From Erodium maritimum (Eukaryota > Streptophyta > Magnoliopsida > Geraniales > Geraniaceae): a stretch of DNA of 64,000 nucleotides. Every line of letters begins with the position of its first letter. The stretch's first letter is position 1. This document shows, piece after piece, positions 35,716 to 48,559 of the stretch. The notes beneath the pieces are model-generated. The model saw only the letters and a list, made by a program, of their open reading frames with translations. It ran no database searches and was not told where the DNA came from. The stretch lies in NCBI GenBank assembly GCA_963921825.1, contig OY997594.1, forward strand, positions 63,597,675-63,661,674, in the 5' to 3' direction. A program made the position numbers and the translations under genes.

Positions 35716-36599
35716 TCTAATGTTAACTTTCCCTAGTCAAGGCCGAGATCCGGCTACTTTTCCCTACCTCGTAATGCTTCCACAAAAGTTCACGCCCAAG
35801 CTCCGGCGTGCTCGCGATCACTCGCCTAGCTTCCACTTTCCGCGGTCGGCAGCACGATCGTAGGGAATGACGAGGGGAGCTCGATTCTTTAACCGTTGAG
35901 ACGATCCGTCGGTTGGATCGTCGGGAAATCCCCAAAACGTCACACTTTCTTTTCCTTTTTTTGCTTTTCCTTCTCTCCTTCTTCTCTCTTCTTTCTCTCT
36001 CTATTTTCTCTTTTTTTTTTAATATGGCCGAACACTCCAACTAGTCTCCCTTTTGTTTTGTTCAAAAATTACAACTACCACCTCTTAATTACCAAACTAC
36101 CACTCATTCTTCTTTTTCTTTAATTTTAAAAAAACAACCACCACCACATTTGTGACAAGTGTCTTGTGGGTCCCAACCTTTAGAAAAATATCTTTGTAGA
36201 TATTTTTCTGTCAGATTCGCAAAATTCGGCCGTCTCGGGCCCCGAACGGGCCCATTTTCCAAGAAATTACGAAACTTCACGGGCTACAAGGAAACGGCTC
36301 AACTAAGACCGCTGTAACGACGGCTAATCTTTTTGGATCCAAAACGACCCTCGAACGGACCAAAACGTCGCTCGGTTGACTTTTCCGGCAAAAGTTCAAC
36401 CTTTCCCAAATTGGTCAGGAAGTTGCCATGAGTCTCCCGGAACTCACTTTGGTCAATATCGGGGTCAACTTAAGTCCGACATGACCCTCGGGGTCAAATT
36501 TAGGTTCATTTAGGTGTCTGTCCCAAAATTTTAAATTTTCCTGTTTTTCGCCGATTTGACTGGCGTTGACCGGGAGCGGTTCTTACACAAAGCATATGA

Positions 36600-37400
36600 C
36601 TCACGACGAAACCCACCTTTTCTTTGCATTTAAGTATGGCCTTTTTCCTTCTTTTGACCTTCAAGACAGAAGTCTCGAGCGGAGGTGAATTCGTCATCAG
36701 TTGTCGTGTTAGGGTTAGAAGAGACGTATGAGCTATCTCGCCCAACCTTGTTCATTTGGTTGCTCCACTTTCAACATCTGGTTCAACATAAGGGCGGCAT
36801 AGGAGTAGGAAATAACTTATTTTTCCACTTCGGCTAGTCCTTCATAATAATCCATCAATACTTATGATTGAAGGGAAATCTCTTAGGGTCGTTCTTTTGG
36901 TATTTTATTTTCGCATCCTCAATCAATTGAGCCTCCGACCGACCACTTTTGTAGATGCCCTCAAGTTGGATGCAGTTCCCTTGGAACCGCGCTACCATGT
37001 AGTTAATCTATTGCCAATGGTCCTTGAAACTCTTCGGGTCCCGTGTCTATTGCTCGGGTATGTTCGTCGCAATGAGCTCCTCACTAACGCTCCTCTAATA
37101 CTGCAATTTTTTCTTTCCCTTACCTCTGATGCTATCTACGAAGTTGTTTAGCCATGCTCATCATAACCATTCTTCCTCGTTAACCGTCCACTTAATCCTT
37201 GGCTTGGCAGAAACTTTCTCTTACCTTCCTAGAAAAATTGATTCCGACACCTCGATGGTTTGGATGGGTGAAAAAGGTTGGGAAAGATGACACGGTTCGA
37301 ACATATCATCTCTGATGAGCAACCCTAACATCTGGATATTGTGTTGAAGTTGGGTTTAATCAGCATGACTTTCATCATAGTCTTCATCGATTAATATAGA
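36600..37400 (-). pseudogene. Harbinger ORF1 (Myb/SANT, NAM-like) pseudogene
   Basis: The minus strand reads, across stops, KPRIKWTVNEEEWL, AWLNNFVDSIRGKGKKK, FKDHWQ.INYMVARFQG, SGRSEAQLIEDAKIKYQK, then FPFNHKY and MKDWPKW. This is the layout of the Myb/SANT-like DNA-binding ORF1 protein of plant PIF/Harbinger transposons (W.nEEE..L..AWLN, later F.....W.I...PKW). Many stops make it a pseudogene. It resembles the remains at 61480-62900. The solo LTR at 34078-36587 probably inserted into its 3' part. Confidence 0.62.
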
Positions 37401-37499
37401 ATATTCCATCGGGAAAAAATATGAGAAATATGGGAGTAGAAAAGTGTAGACAAGTGAAAAAGAAGTGAAAAAAATATAGGGGGAGGGGTTTTATTTATA

Positions 37500-38830
37500 A
37501 GGGTGGAAAATTGAATTTTTGGGGTTAAATTGAATTTTTGGGGTTGGGGAAACAACTAGTCGTTGCTGCCAAGCGGCTTCATCGAACTGGTGCACTGACT
37601 AGCCCTTGTAGCCATGCGGCAACAAAGCACTGGTGGAGCAAGAAGTCTTTGGAGCCACATGTCACCGCTTCTTCGCTGCGCCACCCCTTGACTCAACATC
37701 TTGAATAATCTATTGTTGTGTCAACTCATTTGCTACGTCAAACCTTCTATGTCGGGTCCCTTTTGCACCACTAGACATGCTCTTGTAATATTCCAACACT
37801 TTTTTATCATAAAGTTCCAGCAAAATTTAGAAGGTTTCGATATTTTTATTATAAAATTCCAACGAAATTATAAGATTCCAACATTTTACATGGTAAGGTT
37901 CCAACATGATGTAACCTTATAATACAAACTAGTGGAATCATGTGTGTGCTATAGACGTAGCCAACACAATCTAGAGTAGTGGTCAATAGCGCTAGAGTGA
38001 ACCAACGCGCGCTACATGCGCGAAAAGATCAAAAAATCGCATTTTGACCTTCATTATCCATTGTTTAGATATAACGACCTACAATGGTTTGTAATTTACA
38101 TGATAAGACAGTTTGTACTGGATAATGTCCTTATAAATAGCCACTATCAAATATAAACGTTTTATTGTGCAAACTACAAACTAATGGATTCGTGAAATCA
38201 TATGGTCCAGATCAGGTGGTAGTTTTGTAAATAACAAGACTCTCACTCTGTTGACCGCACTATAGTGCATATTTACTATGCCTGTAGCAAACAAAAGGTA
38301 CTATCAACCTTGTAGGTAAGGTACTAATACATTGTAAGTAAGGTACCAATACTTTTGTATGTTAGGTACCTTGTATGTAAGGTATCAATACCCTTGTATA
38401 TAAGGATGTAAGGTACCAATACCATTATATATAAGGTATGAACACCTTTGTATGTAATGTATCAACACCCTTTCATATAAGGTATCAACACTTTCACCCG
38501 TTAGATACCAGCACCTTTGTATGTAAGATACCAACACTCTTGTAAGTAAGGTACCAAAATCTTTGCATGTAACGTACCACCACCTTTCCATGAGTACAGT
38601 CGTGGTCAAAACGTACTAAAGTAGCATGAAAAGTCAAAAAATCTTTTTTTGAACTCCTTTATCTATTTTTCATATATGGCGGTCTACAATAGTTCGTATT
38701 TTACACAATAAAGGAAGTTTGTAAGCCTCCTACCTTAGATCTTGTTGCACCAATGGATCATATGATACCATCTCTCTTTTAATTTCAACATATACTCATG
38801 ACTCACCTCCAAGACTTTAATTATGTGTGA
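37500..38830 (+). repeat. AT-rich repeats with a GTACC minisatellite
   Basis: About 38290-38585 holds a degenerate minisatellite of 24-27-bp units (gtaaggtaccaataccttt). It lies between two diverged direct repeats, 38028-38125 and 38633-38730 (each with tcaaaaaatc and a tctacaat-gttcgtaatttaca-like block). A smaller set of ttccaacat/tataaagttccaac repeats is at 37790-37915. No gene is recognised; unclassified transposon sequence is likely. Confidence 0.55.
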
Positions 38831-38900
38831 AGAACACATTCCTCAATGGTAATCTTGCCGAAAAATTATACATGCAGCCACCCTCGGATGATCACTCAAC
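38826..38900 (+). pseudogene. Ty1/copia reverse transcriptase fragment
   Basis: The plus strand reads VKNTFLNGNLAEKLYMQPPS, which matches the conserved VKNAFLNG.L.EE.YM.QP motif of Ty1/copia reverse transcriptases. Only about 25 residues remain; the adjoining sequence does not continue the domain in any frame. Confidence 0.55.
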
Positions 38901-39063
38901 ACAGTATCCCCTAGTTCATTTTTCATATGACTCGCCCCTAGTTCTTCAAGACAATTTGGATGTGGTAAACATCCGCGGGGATAGTAGGTCATTGCACAAC
39001 TATGCAGAGGGATACAAAGTTAATGTTGAGCATAAAGTTTTTGATACATTTGCTAGTCCTTAG

Positions 39064-42000
39064 TCCCCGTTTGTGACCTATTATTCTATTTTGGTACATG
39101 TCACTGGCCCTTATGGACATGTTCATTTTATGATTCATGGGATTCATGTCTCTCTCAAATTGTGCCAAGATGAGATTGATGATCATTATTCGGTTAAGGC
39201 AAGCTTGATGAGATTATCCTTGAGTTTAGAGTTCCCACAAAAGTCAAGGAAGAGGTTCTTTTGCTACATTGTGTTCACTCTCCCGCCTCACATCCACACT
39301 TGAAGAGGAGGACAAAATGGAAGTATGAGATTCTTGGGAGGCACCCTAAAAATGGAGTGGAGAAGTTCGATCGAGCAGGAAGCTTTCCATCAATCCATGC
39401 ACGTTAGGACTCCCACGTCACCTTACAAGTCGAGTAGCGATTCTTCGAGGGGAATTATCTCTTCCCTTCCTACTTTCCATTGTTTACCGCTATAATAATT
39501 CATATATGCTATTTGGTGGGTGCTGAGCACCCGAGTTGTTGTGTAGATATAATATGCATATAGGATTTTTTGACTTGTATATTAGCTGACTCTGAGTGTA
39601 AGGTGTTTATTATTCTCATCTATCGGGTGCATGTACAGTAAATGTGTTTAAAGTTGCACTGGGGATAGTGCTTAGGTTTAAAGTGTGGGTGGGTGCTTTG
39701 CATTTCTATCTTTGCATTCTGTGCTATACTTCATGCACTTTTGGTGGAAAAAATTTTTTTATGGGTTTTTATTTTGTGTTGGATGTTCAATTTAAGCCAA
39801 CATGAGTGAGCCGGGAGTAGATATTTCATCATTAAGGATTTTTTAGGAATGCTTGGAGGATTTGTTGTTGGCACTATTAATGAGTTGTATTTTGTGTCTG
39901 TGCTGTATTGCTTATTGGGTGCAAGATGATGTTGTGATGCTAGATGCCTTAGACATGTAAAGGTAGTTATACCAAGTGTTAGGTGTGGTTAGTTTTCAAT
40001 TCTTTTTATTGTCACTAACCTGATTCTTATTGATTTTTGCCTATAGTGGGCCTAGTTAAGAGATAGTAGTCTTATTTCACTTATTGCATGTAGAAGAGCT
40101 AGGTTGAGGCCACATGCTTGTTGTCTTGGGAGTTGGGATTGAACTATATTTTTTGGTAGATTAAAAATCTAGTCGAGTTCAAGTGGCTAATCCCATTGTG
40201 CGTTTGTGGTACCAATTTTTCAAATTCACACACATTGTGCACGGGGAATTGAGTATAGGTCTTACGGAAATGGGGCTAATAAAATTTGTGTATTAGCAAA
40301 GGCTTAAGGGGATGTGGCGGATCGCTTTGCAGAATGAGACCCTCATGTCCCGAGTTAATCATAACGTAATAAAAGGTGGCCCTCTAGCCCATCTTAGTGT
40401 AATCCAAAGTTAATAACACAAAAAAAAAATTAATCTACCGCTTGACTCGTAAAGGTACTAGATGGGTTATCATTCGCATAGTCCCAAGGCAGCGTAATTT
40501 CATGACAATATTGATTCGTGAGATTTTTTAATGAGATTATGTTATGTTCTTGATTAGTATTGTGGTATGTAGAATCAAGAGAGCAAAGAGCTTTATGACA
40601 ATAGTTAGGCTTGAAATCTTTATAATTATTACACTTCATGTTGTAGACCAATATACATACACTCTTAATCTATAGCACTTAAAAGTCTGGTTGGTGAAAA
40701 GCAGAAAAGAATGATGAAAGATTTCAGTCCCTATGCAAGCTCTAGGTCGTATTGCCGATAAAATTCAAGTTTAAGCACACACCATTATTTGAGTCTTAGA
40801 TTTTTTGTTTTTTATTTACTTGTGCATTTTCACAAGAATTTTTGTCTAGTTGAGTCAAAATATGCATATTTAGTGCTTTCAATAATCCGGAGTCGCCAAG
40901 CTCTACCTACAGAGATTTTATCGCGGGATTTATCTTGGCATTTATATATCTTAGTCAATTTATATTTATATGTGTTTAGTTTTGTTGGGGAGAGAAAAGT
41001 CTAAGTGTGTGGTGTTGATGCGGGAGCCTTTTAACACATAAAGGGCCACCATATATCAATATTTATAGACTTTTAGTCCTGTTTCTTATGATATATTTAG
41101 GTTTAGTATGAATAATTTATTTTCTCGATGTGCTCGGTGCTTCGAATGGAAAACCGATGTATTTTGGTGTGTCTTACAGGTGATTCATCAAGAGGATCGA
41201 TTTTGTTCACTCTGGAATATGTGTATGACTGATCTTGTTTTGTAGGTCGCGAGAAGAGAAATTTTTTGGCGCAAGAACGAGATCGATCAGAGTTCAAACG
41301 AAGACGAAGCGAGCAAAATAACAAAAAAAGAACAAAAAACGGAGTAGCGTGCCAGGGGTTGACGTGTCGCAGCGCACTGATCATCTATCACCACACTCGT
41401 ATGTAGCGCAGTGCACGATCATATTGGGCACTCGCGCTTCTACAGCCGATGGATGCGCTGACCCGAGCATTGATCAATATGAGCCGTTAGTTGGCTGATA
41501 GACTTCAGGTACTGGATCTGCTGACCTTCGTGTGTCTCATCTGTAGCTGCTGGATATACTCAGTTGTACCGTAGCAAACAGCTCCTACCCGCACCCAATC
41601 CGTAGGGCTTCACAACCTCTTCCTCTCATTTTCAGTGTTGCATAACAATTAAAAGAGGACCTCTATCTTCATTTAGAGGGGGAGAGACTTGCTTTATTTT
41701 CGAGGGAGCATGAAGAATAGAGCAACCATTTTGTACAACTTCATATATTATTTATTTGCATAGAATTTGGAGAGGGTTAAATATTTTTTGAGAGAACTAC
41801 ATTTGGGAGAGATCTTTGGAGTTTCATATTAATATTTTGGTTGCAGATTTTGGGAGAGAAGCTTTATTGTTGTCTACACAAGAACACCAAGGAGCGAAGA
41901 GTAAGCTTTTAGACCATTAATTCGGTGAGTGTATCTCAACTCTCATCTTAATTATGAACTCTAATTTTTGTGAAATTCCGGGTATGTGTAGTAGCAAAAT

Positions 42001-42884
42001 GTCACTCAAGATGTTATGACTTGTTGACTGACATCTTGCTTGACCAACAAAAAGATTTTTTATATTCAATAAGCACGCATACACAAGAACACAAGATTGA
42101 TTACCTTGTTCGGTTCTTCGGTACCTACATCTGGGGGCACTTTTTTAGTGGAAAGGTTTTCACTACCAAGTAAACAATCAACATAAAAGTTATTAGATCC
42201 TTCAGATCAACCTATGCTATTGTTACAAAGTGACAAACCTAAATCAGGTCTCCCATTGAACCTGAGATCCCATCTTAGTTCCACTCTACGAGCTCATCCC
42301 GTCCCAGATAGTTCTTTGTGTTCTTTGAGATATTGTGATGCTTCAATCAACAGAACATAGCTCCAATACTTGACCAATTATGATACACAACACAAGCACA
42401 TGAGCATTCACTTTAGTTCATTTCATTCAAATTCTCAACACGCTTGAGACCTCTGAAATCTTAAACACAAGTGTAATACACACAAGAGTCCTAGATGATG
42501 GCCAAGCCTTAGAAGTTATGACTAGAATTGATATAACGCGTTGTCTCTAAAATAAGTCAACATCACAATTATCAAGCGTGTTCAATATCATGGGATGAAA
42601 TTTACGAACCTGTGCCCTTGATTTTTCTTAGCTTGATCCAAGAAAAAGAAAACTCTGTTAAATTCTATAATTTCTTTATTTCATTGTTTTCTCATTTTCA
42701 AAATCAAAAAACATATTTTTACTGAAACAACTTAGCTACGAACTTAAATAGAGAGTGTTTTCCTTTTGCTCCCTCGGGCTCGATATTCAAGAGTTACTTC
42801 CGATTACTACTTGGCGACCGGTGCACTTTCTGTGTCCCGTATTTTGCCATAAACCCTCCACCTTTAAGAGCTCGATCGGAGGTT
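39064..42884 (+). mobile_element. Decayed LTR retrotransposon sequence (gypsy-like 3' region and LTR)
   Basis: At 39640-39700 a cactggggatagtgc then aagtgtgggtggg block resembles the purine tract region before the 3' LTR of Athila-type gypsy elements. At about 41010 ggtgttgatgcgggagcc could be an LTR start. Near 42810 acttggcgaccggtgcac resembles the sequence that follows a 5' LTR. No intact coding was found in these 3.8 kb. Boundaries and family are tentative. Confidence 0.35.
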
Positions 42885-42889
42885 CATAC

Positions 42890-44395
42890 TATAAGATTCT
42901 AGGGAGAAAACAAGCAGCGTAAATTAAAACATTTCCCTAGAAAATCCTCAGAATCCAAGTAATTCTGAGCAAACTGACAAGTAGAGGATTCAAGGAACTC
43001 ACCTCTTTTGGTTTCAGTCTGGTACGAGACAGGGACCAAAAGAGCTTCTGCTACGTAACTGAGTGGAGACATCTCCAAAAGGACTCGTCCTCTACTGGTA
43101 TCCACACCAATAAGGTTCCCCAAAATCAGTTGTGAATTAGCACGAAAATGAAGAACACTTCTTCAAACTTTCTCTCTCGTTTTTCTCTTTTTCTCCTTGG
43201 GAGCAAATCTAATTTCTCTCTTTCTAGTTTGCATGTATTTCTAACTCCCTAAAGTAACCACATTATCCTAATCCAACATATGGTCTTTCCAAACACAAGT
43301 GGAGACAATTTAGGAGTTAGCGGATATGTAAAATAACCCTCTCTTAATTTCTGAAATTAAAGAGTTATTTTACATTTAAATTGGCTAACATAATCTTATT
43401 ATATTAGAAATTGAAAATGAGTTAATAAATATTATATCAAATATAATATTATTTTATTCACTTAACCGACAGGCCTGGAAGTATGATCGATCGGCCCGGA
43501 CTTCCAAAGCCCAATTCGATTTTGGGCTCGTTGTTGTGTGCGACCCTATAGGCTCATACCACATTTGGCAGTGGGCCCGGAATCCTCGTTTCGTCCACAT
43601 GTCATAGTTGGCCTCTAGTAAGGCATTATGACTACCCAAACATGTATGATGATCGTCAGTACGACTTAAACTTTTACCGCTAATATCTTAACCCTTTGTC
43701 ATCGATATCTCGATCGAATTAAGGCATAAGACCGCCATCCTTATTTTATTCGATCGCTGTTTCTTGATCTTAAGTAGACTGCAAATGATAACTCTTTATC
43801 AATTCGCATGGCCATGCATGTTCGTAGTCTCACTTATCAAGGGGGGCAAACGATATCTCTCATATTTTCATGAGTGACAAATCCCTTATCAGTCAACAAC
43901 GTCTCTCACATAGACAACTATGTGTCCAACAACAATCTTTATTGTTGCCCGGTTAAAGACAACATTGAATTGTGTCAAGACACATAACCACTTATGTAGA
44001 AACAATGATGACTATAAGGTCAAATGACTTAGCAATATTATTGTACTGAGAAATACTCATGACAGTTCCTATGTGGTATTCTCACAGTAGGTCGTCCAAT
44101 GTCATTTCCCTAAATGGCATCTATGGTTTGGCTTCATATTCAATATGTATGATCAGTTAAACATGATCATTAACCAACATCATATTAGTCTTAGTATATC
44201 AGTAAGACCAGGGATCAGTTGAGTAATATTCTTTTACTTCTAAGAGTTTTACTATCAAATCACGTATTTGATGATCTTAGAAAAAGTCGATTATTCACGC
44301 TATTAACATTTCACAAATGATAATAGTAGTGCCAATGTATTAATAAGTGATAATGTCGTAAAAGATCAAGATTGGCCTAGGGCAGAAAACTAACA
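42890..44395 (-). mobile_element. Probable solo LTR, 1.5 kb
   Basis: On the minus strand it begins TGTTAGTTTTCTGCCCTAGG (44395) and ends AATCTTATA (42890). The 5-bp direct repeat catac lies at 42885-42889 and 44396-44400. The sequence has no coding. The TG...TA ends instead of TG...CA are unusual, but the matching 5-bp flanks support an insertion. It interrupts the older LTR-retrotransposon remnant, which resumes at 44401. Confidence 0.6.
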
Positions 44396-44972
44396 CATAC
44401 AAGGTCAAATGAAGCTAAATTTTGGAGTGAATGTTCTGCACATATAGGTCTTCAAAGTGAACGGTGCAATTTGGATTTTGATAGTTCGTTTTTCATATAC
44501 ACGAGCTGCAATTTGTGCCACCAAATTGGTGAGATTTCTCTTCTTGTGCTTTGTTGCTAGTTTCAATACTAGTTTGTGTTGAGATATTGTGTATGCCTCT
44601 AGTTCGTCTAGAGAGACGTTGTACTCGTTATTGTTGATAGTGGATGATTAAGAAGTCTGAAGGGTCTTGTGGTTTTTACTTCTCGTCTTGTGAAGGTTTT
44701 TCAAGCTAAAATATTGTGTGCCTTGTGTTCCTTTGATTTTCTCTATTTGTTGGTTTCTTATTAGCTTTGTACAGGTGGGGGAGTATTGATTATGTTGTTT
44801 AATTACCATTTATATGTTATTATTTGGTAATTCTCCCTAACATATAAGCCATATCTTATATCTCAATCCAGTTTGTATAGGTCGAATTGTTATTAATCAA
44901 AATATCAATTTAATAATAAGTCTGTAATTCCATTCAATGCGAGTTTTAAGTAAGTGAGGGCTCTAACAGTAA

Positions 44973-45350
44973 GAGCACTTGCAACGGTCGTGGTAAGCGT
45001 GTCGTTGTAGGGCCTACGACGGCTCTGCCACGACTCGTCGTTGTAGGGCGTTGTTGCAGAAGGGTCGTGGCTAGGTGTCGTTGTAGGATCCTGCAATGAC
45101 TCGTCTAGTCGTGACAGCCCCAAGGCTAGTCGGCGGGCCAATCCCACACCGACACGTGGCGGAAACGAATTTGAAAATAAATTACAAACAATTTAATTTC
45201 AAGTGCAAACAATGACTTCATACCAATATACATGGTTTGCTATTAGAGAGGCCATGGTAGGAGGTAATGATACGGATGAGAGACAAACTAAAAAATGAGC
45301 TCCTACCATAGCTTTATATCACTAATTATACTATACCATTGAAGATGTTC
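44973..45350. mobile_element. Harbinger MITE, deletion derivative
   Basis: The TSD is taa (44970-44972 and 45351-45353). Terminal repeats are GAGCACTTGCAACGG and, at the right as reverse complement, GAACATCTTCAATGG. The left about 160 bp and right about 135 bp match, in inverted orientation, the two ends of the element at 60905-63358, with the middle missing. It lies about 115 bp past the stop codon of the downstream hydrolase gene. Confidence 0.85.
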
Positions 45351-45465
45351 TAAGAAGACAAAGTGGTGATCGAATTAGCACGTTTTTTTTATTCAAACCC
45401 ATAGTAACAACTAGATCAACACAAGACAGTACACCAATAGGTTGACTACAAAGACTAGAGCTGGC

Positions 45466-48385
45466 TCAAGTAAGTTGTGCCATGACCATTTGATCGGCCA
45501 TCCCGTGAGCTAGCATGAACAAGTGGCCAGCTCCCGATAACTCATGGTAGCGAATCCACGGAAGCCTTTGCACAATGTAGCGTTGCAGAGTAACCGGCAC
45601 GAGCCTATCATCATCCCCCTGCCATACATGGACACATCCTTCACCGTTCGGAAACGGGTTTTCTATATCCATGGGATCGAACCCCCAATCGCCATATCCA
45701 ACCATCGTGTCCCTATAAATCGACTCGTGCTCTCCTTGCTGCTTCACATAAGCCTGTAACAAACAATTAATTAAGCTGCCAAAACACATACATCCAAATA
45801 ATATCTAATAATTAGATTAAAAAAATACCTCATGCACCATCGTGGGAGGATACTTGTTGATGATTTCAATATCTTGGGGAGAAAAATTGTCAAGAGGTTT
45901 AGATAAAATAGTAGGTGAAGGGAGCCATTTGTGGTTGTTCCACCAGTAGAACAGCCATGGAGTATAGTGAGCCACCCCCCGTGACCATTGGTTTTGCCAG
46001 AGCCGCTCCTTGTAGGCCGCTTTCGATAAACTAGCCGGCAAACCAGCCAGCCAGTAGTTCACAACGGGCGCTATTAGCGTTGCTCCCGCAAGCCTGTTAT
46101 TAGGTGTATATACAACTGGTGAAACACTTGAACTTAGGTTCAATACTCAGTAAATGAACTATCTCTTTATGTATATTTAATATGTCTCGGAGTATTAAAT
46201 ACATGTGAGGAATGTACTTGAGGCAGGCCCAAGCCGCCTGGCCACCCATGGATGTTCCAACAACATAAAACTTAGGTCCAAGTGCGAGTTGATCGGCCAA
46301 CTCTTCTATATCCAAAGCAATACTCTTTGGTGTTCTCTTTGGATGAGGGTCACTCTCCCCGTAGCCAGGTCTATCGAAAGACACCATGTAGATCCCCATG
46401 TTTTCAATAATTTCCTGAAACAAACCCATCATATACAGATTTAGATGCTACACTTTGAGCAAATAGAATATAATTATAATTTGATCTTTAATTATTATTT
46501 TGAGTTTTTAGTTGATCTGATCCATTAATATAATATCAGAGCTTGGTTCAATTATATATCATTTTGGGTTTTTAGTTGATCTGTCTTCTAATATAATATT
46601 AGGGTTTGGTTCAACTATACATCACTTTGAGCAAAAATCGTCTGGAGTTTTGTCCAAAAAAACCTCACAGGGGTTATTCTCAAAACCCTTCTAGGGTTCC
46701 ACGCTTCGCCGCCGCCTGCCCGTCGCCCTCCTCCCTGACTCGTTCACCTGGTCCTACCCCCTTTCCTCGTAGTGCTACTCTCCCTCTCCCCCATCACTAT
46801 GGTGTTCCCGTTCCATCGCTATCATCGCGAAGGACACCCCTCCCCCCGGAATCCATGGTTGTCGAACCATCTCACTCCGGTTCATCCCGTTGAGTCTGGT
46901 CGTCCACGCCCTCCCATGATCGATCAAGCCAACCCTATTTTGGTTCTACACAATAGGGGATGGATGCACCACGATCCGACGTGGTTGCATAGGGATCCTT
47001 GGCACCGCCCTCCACCGGAGTCCGTCCGGACCTTTGCAGCCAATCCCAGCAACTGTCGTCCTCTCCCGGATTGGGATCAGCCACTCCAACATCAGGAGGC
47101 ACTAGCTCGGGGCCTGATTCCAGTTCCCCCACCGGCGGGCACCGGGAATCCGGGCTTTCCATGGGATCCGGTGCACCATTTTTCCTGGTCTTCGGCTTAT
47201 CAACCAGGATATGGCCAGCCGGAGTTTGGGATACAGTCAGGTAGGGCTTCCCAGTATCCGAGCCATGTCAACCCGAGAAGGACCGAGACCGGCAGGAGCC
47301 GGGCACACCAGGAGCATCGGAGTACTACTATCAAAGTGTTGCACCCGTCGCCGACAATAACCAAACGTCAAGCCACGAATACCCAAGACCTAAATCTCAC
47401 TTGAAGATTGGGGCCAAGTGGAAGAAGCCTGATCCACGGCTGGGGGATCTGATGAACTGCACTTTGGCTCGATGGGGGATTTTGCGCTTCAACACAACCG
47501 TTGGACCAAGACCCAGGGTGATCAAGACGGGTCATAAACCGGGGCCTAACGGGCAGCCAACCTCCACTGACCAAGCACAGGAACGGGACACTAGCCCGGG
47601 GGCCTGCAACCCCCCGGGGGAGGAATGATCCCCCAGAGCGGGGGTGGGAAGTACTGTCAGGGACCTATACCCACAGACCCGGAACGTCTACAACCGGGAA
47701 GTCTCGGGGAATCCGCACCAAAGGCTTTATCTATTTTCAGGTTGATTGTTTTAGGACAAATAAGACTTTGGCTAGGTAGATTTCATTATGTTAGTTTTAT
47801 TTTGTTTGAAACAGTGGATCGAGGAGTTCCTGAGTTTGGATCTGCGAAACAAAGCAGCCTATTGATATGGAACCATGTGCGCCCAATGGGCCACGGCCGA
47901 TCGGAACAACAGCTGGTATCCGGGACTGTTAGGTCCCACATTGTAAGCACGTTGATTTAGTAATACTACTTCCTTCCCGTTTCAAAAAAATACATCATTT
48001 TGAGCTTTTAGTTGAGTTATTGTAACCGAAATAAAAACAATAAGTGGGTACATACCGGAGATAACCTAGAGACAAGACCAGGATCGTGGCAGCAATGCTT
48101 AAACGCATGGACGATAACGAATTTGAACTTGGATGTGTGTTTTGGGACACCATGTTCTTTGTAGGCAAGGTACCTTCCATCTCTGAGCTTGATTCTTGGG
48201 GCCGTTACCGGAGGGCCGTCTGGAGAGCCACAGGTCTTAGATGGAGGGGGCTGGATTGCCTGATAAGACCATGCAATCAAGGACACCAACACCGAGGTCT
48301 TGATAAGTGTTGCACTTGCACTCCACTTGGTACAGATTTTATAAGTCCATGCAATGAAGGACACCAACAACAAAGTCTTAAACAT
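45466..48385 (-). CDS. Alpha/beta-hydrolase, divergent tandem copy
   Basis: Four exons on the minus strand, 48385-48056, 46414-46203, 46093-45829 and 45753-45466, give 364 residues without stops. It is the paralogue of the gene at 50286-53074. The nucleophile elbow is intact (GTSMGG, Ser about 165), as are the likely acid in WQGDDDRLV (Asp about 318) and the His in GAGHL (about 346). Three oddities: the oxyanion-side HG is changed to HA (IVHAF, 93-94); the N-terminal hydrophobic segment is duplicated (KTLLLVSFIAWTY, then KTSVLVSLIAWSY); and the first coding exon of the paralogue survives only as an ATG-less remnant near 48485-48530 whose splice frame is shifted. Translation must then start at 48385 or at the in-frame ATG of 48418. 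Intron 1 holds a 1.36-kb retroelement. Activity is doubtful. Confidence 0.8.
46633..47989 (+). mobile_element. Non-coding retroelement, TTTCAAAA-tail family (copy 7), in an intron
   Basis: A 16-bp TSD differing at one base (atacatcacttt/gagc against atacatcatttt/gagc) lies at 46617-46632 and 47990-48005. The GC-rich leader has ttctagggttccacgcttcgccgccgcc. Shared 3' blocks with the element at 15500-16570 are ggacctatacccacagacc, agtctcgggg and a final cccgtttcaaaaaaa. It lies in intron 1 of the downstream hydrolase gene, in antisense orientation, next to a roughly 70-bp tandem duplication of intron sequence (ttttgagtttttagttgatct units). Confidence 0.82.
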
Positions 48386-48559
48386 CCCTGCCAGTTCAAC
48401 ATGTATAAGCTTATGCATTCATGTGCCATGTTTTTCAATGAAATTCTTAATTTAAAAAACCCAAAATCAAATTATACACCCAACCTGAAAGGAAGGTGGA
48501 AGGAGACACTCTGCTTAGCTCGAGTACAGGACAAGGAGAGAGTGATTCTGAGTTTGTTT

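Larger units (their letters stand above)
34078..36587 (+). mobile_element. Solo LTR (gypsy-like), third copy of the family
   Basis: It starts TGTCACGCCCCGAATTCGG and ends GGGAGCGGTTCTTACA, with TSD caaag at 34073-34077 and 36588-36592. Length is 2510 bp. No internal retroviral coding is present. It shares ends and the TGAGC-loop-GCTCA hairpin with the LTRs at 20323 and 21570. It has its own set of tandem arrays (34622-35070 and 35430-35715). Confidence 0.9.
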
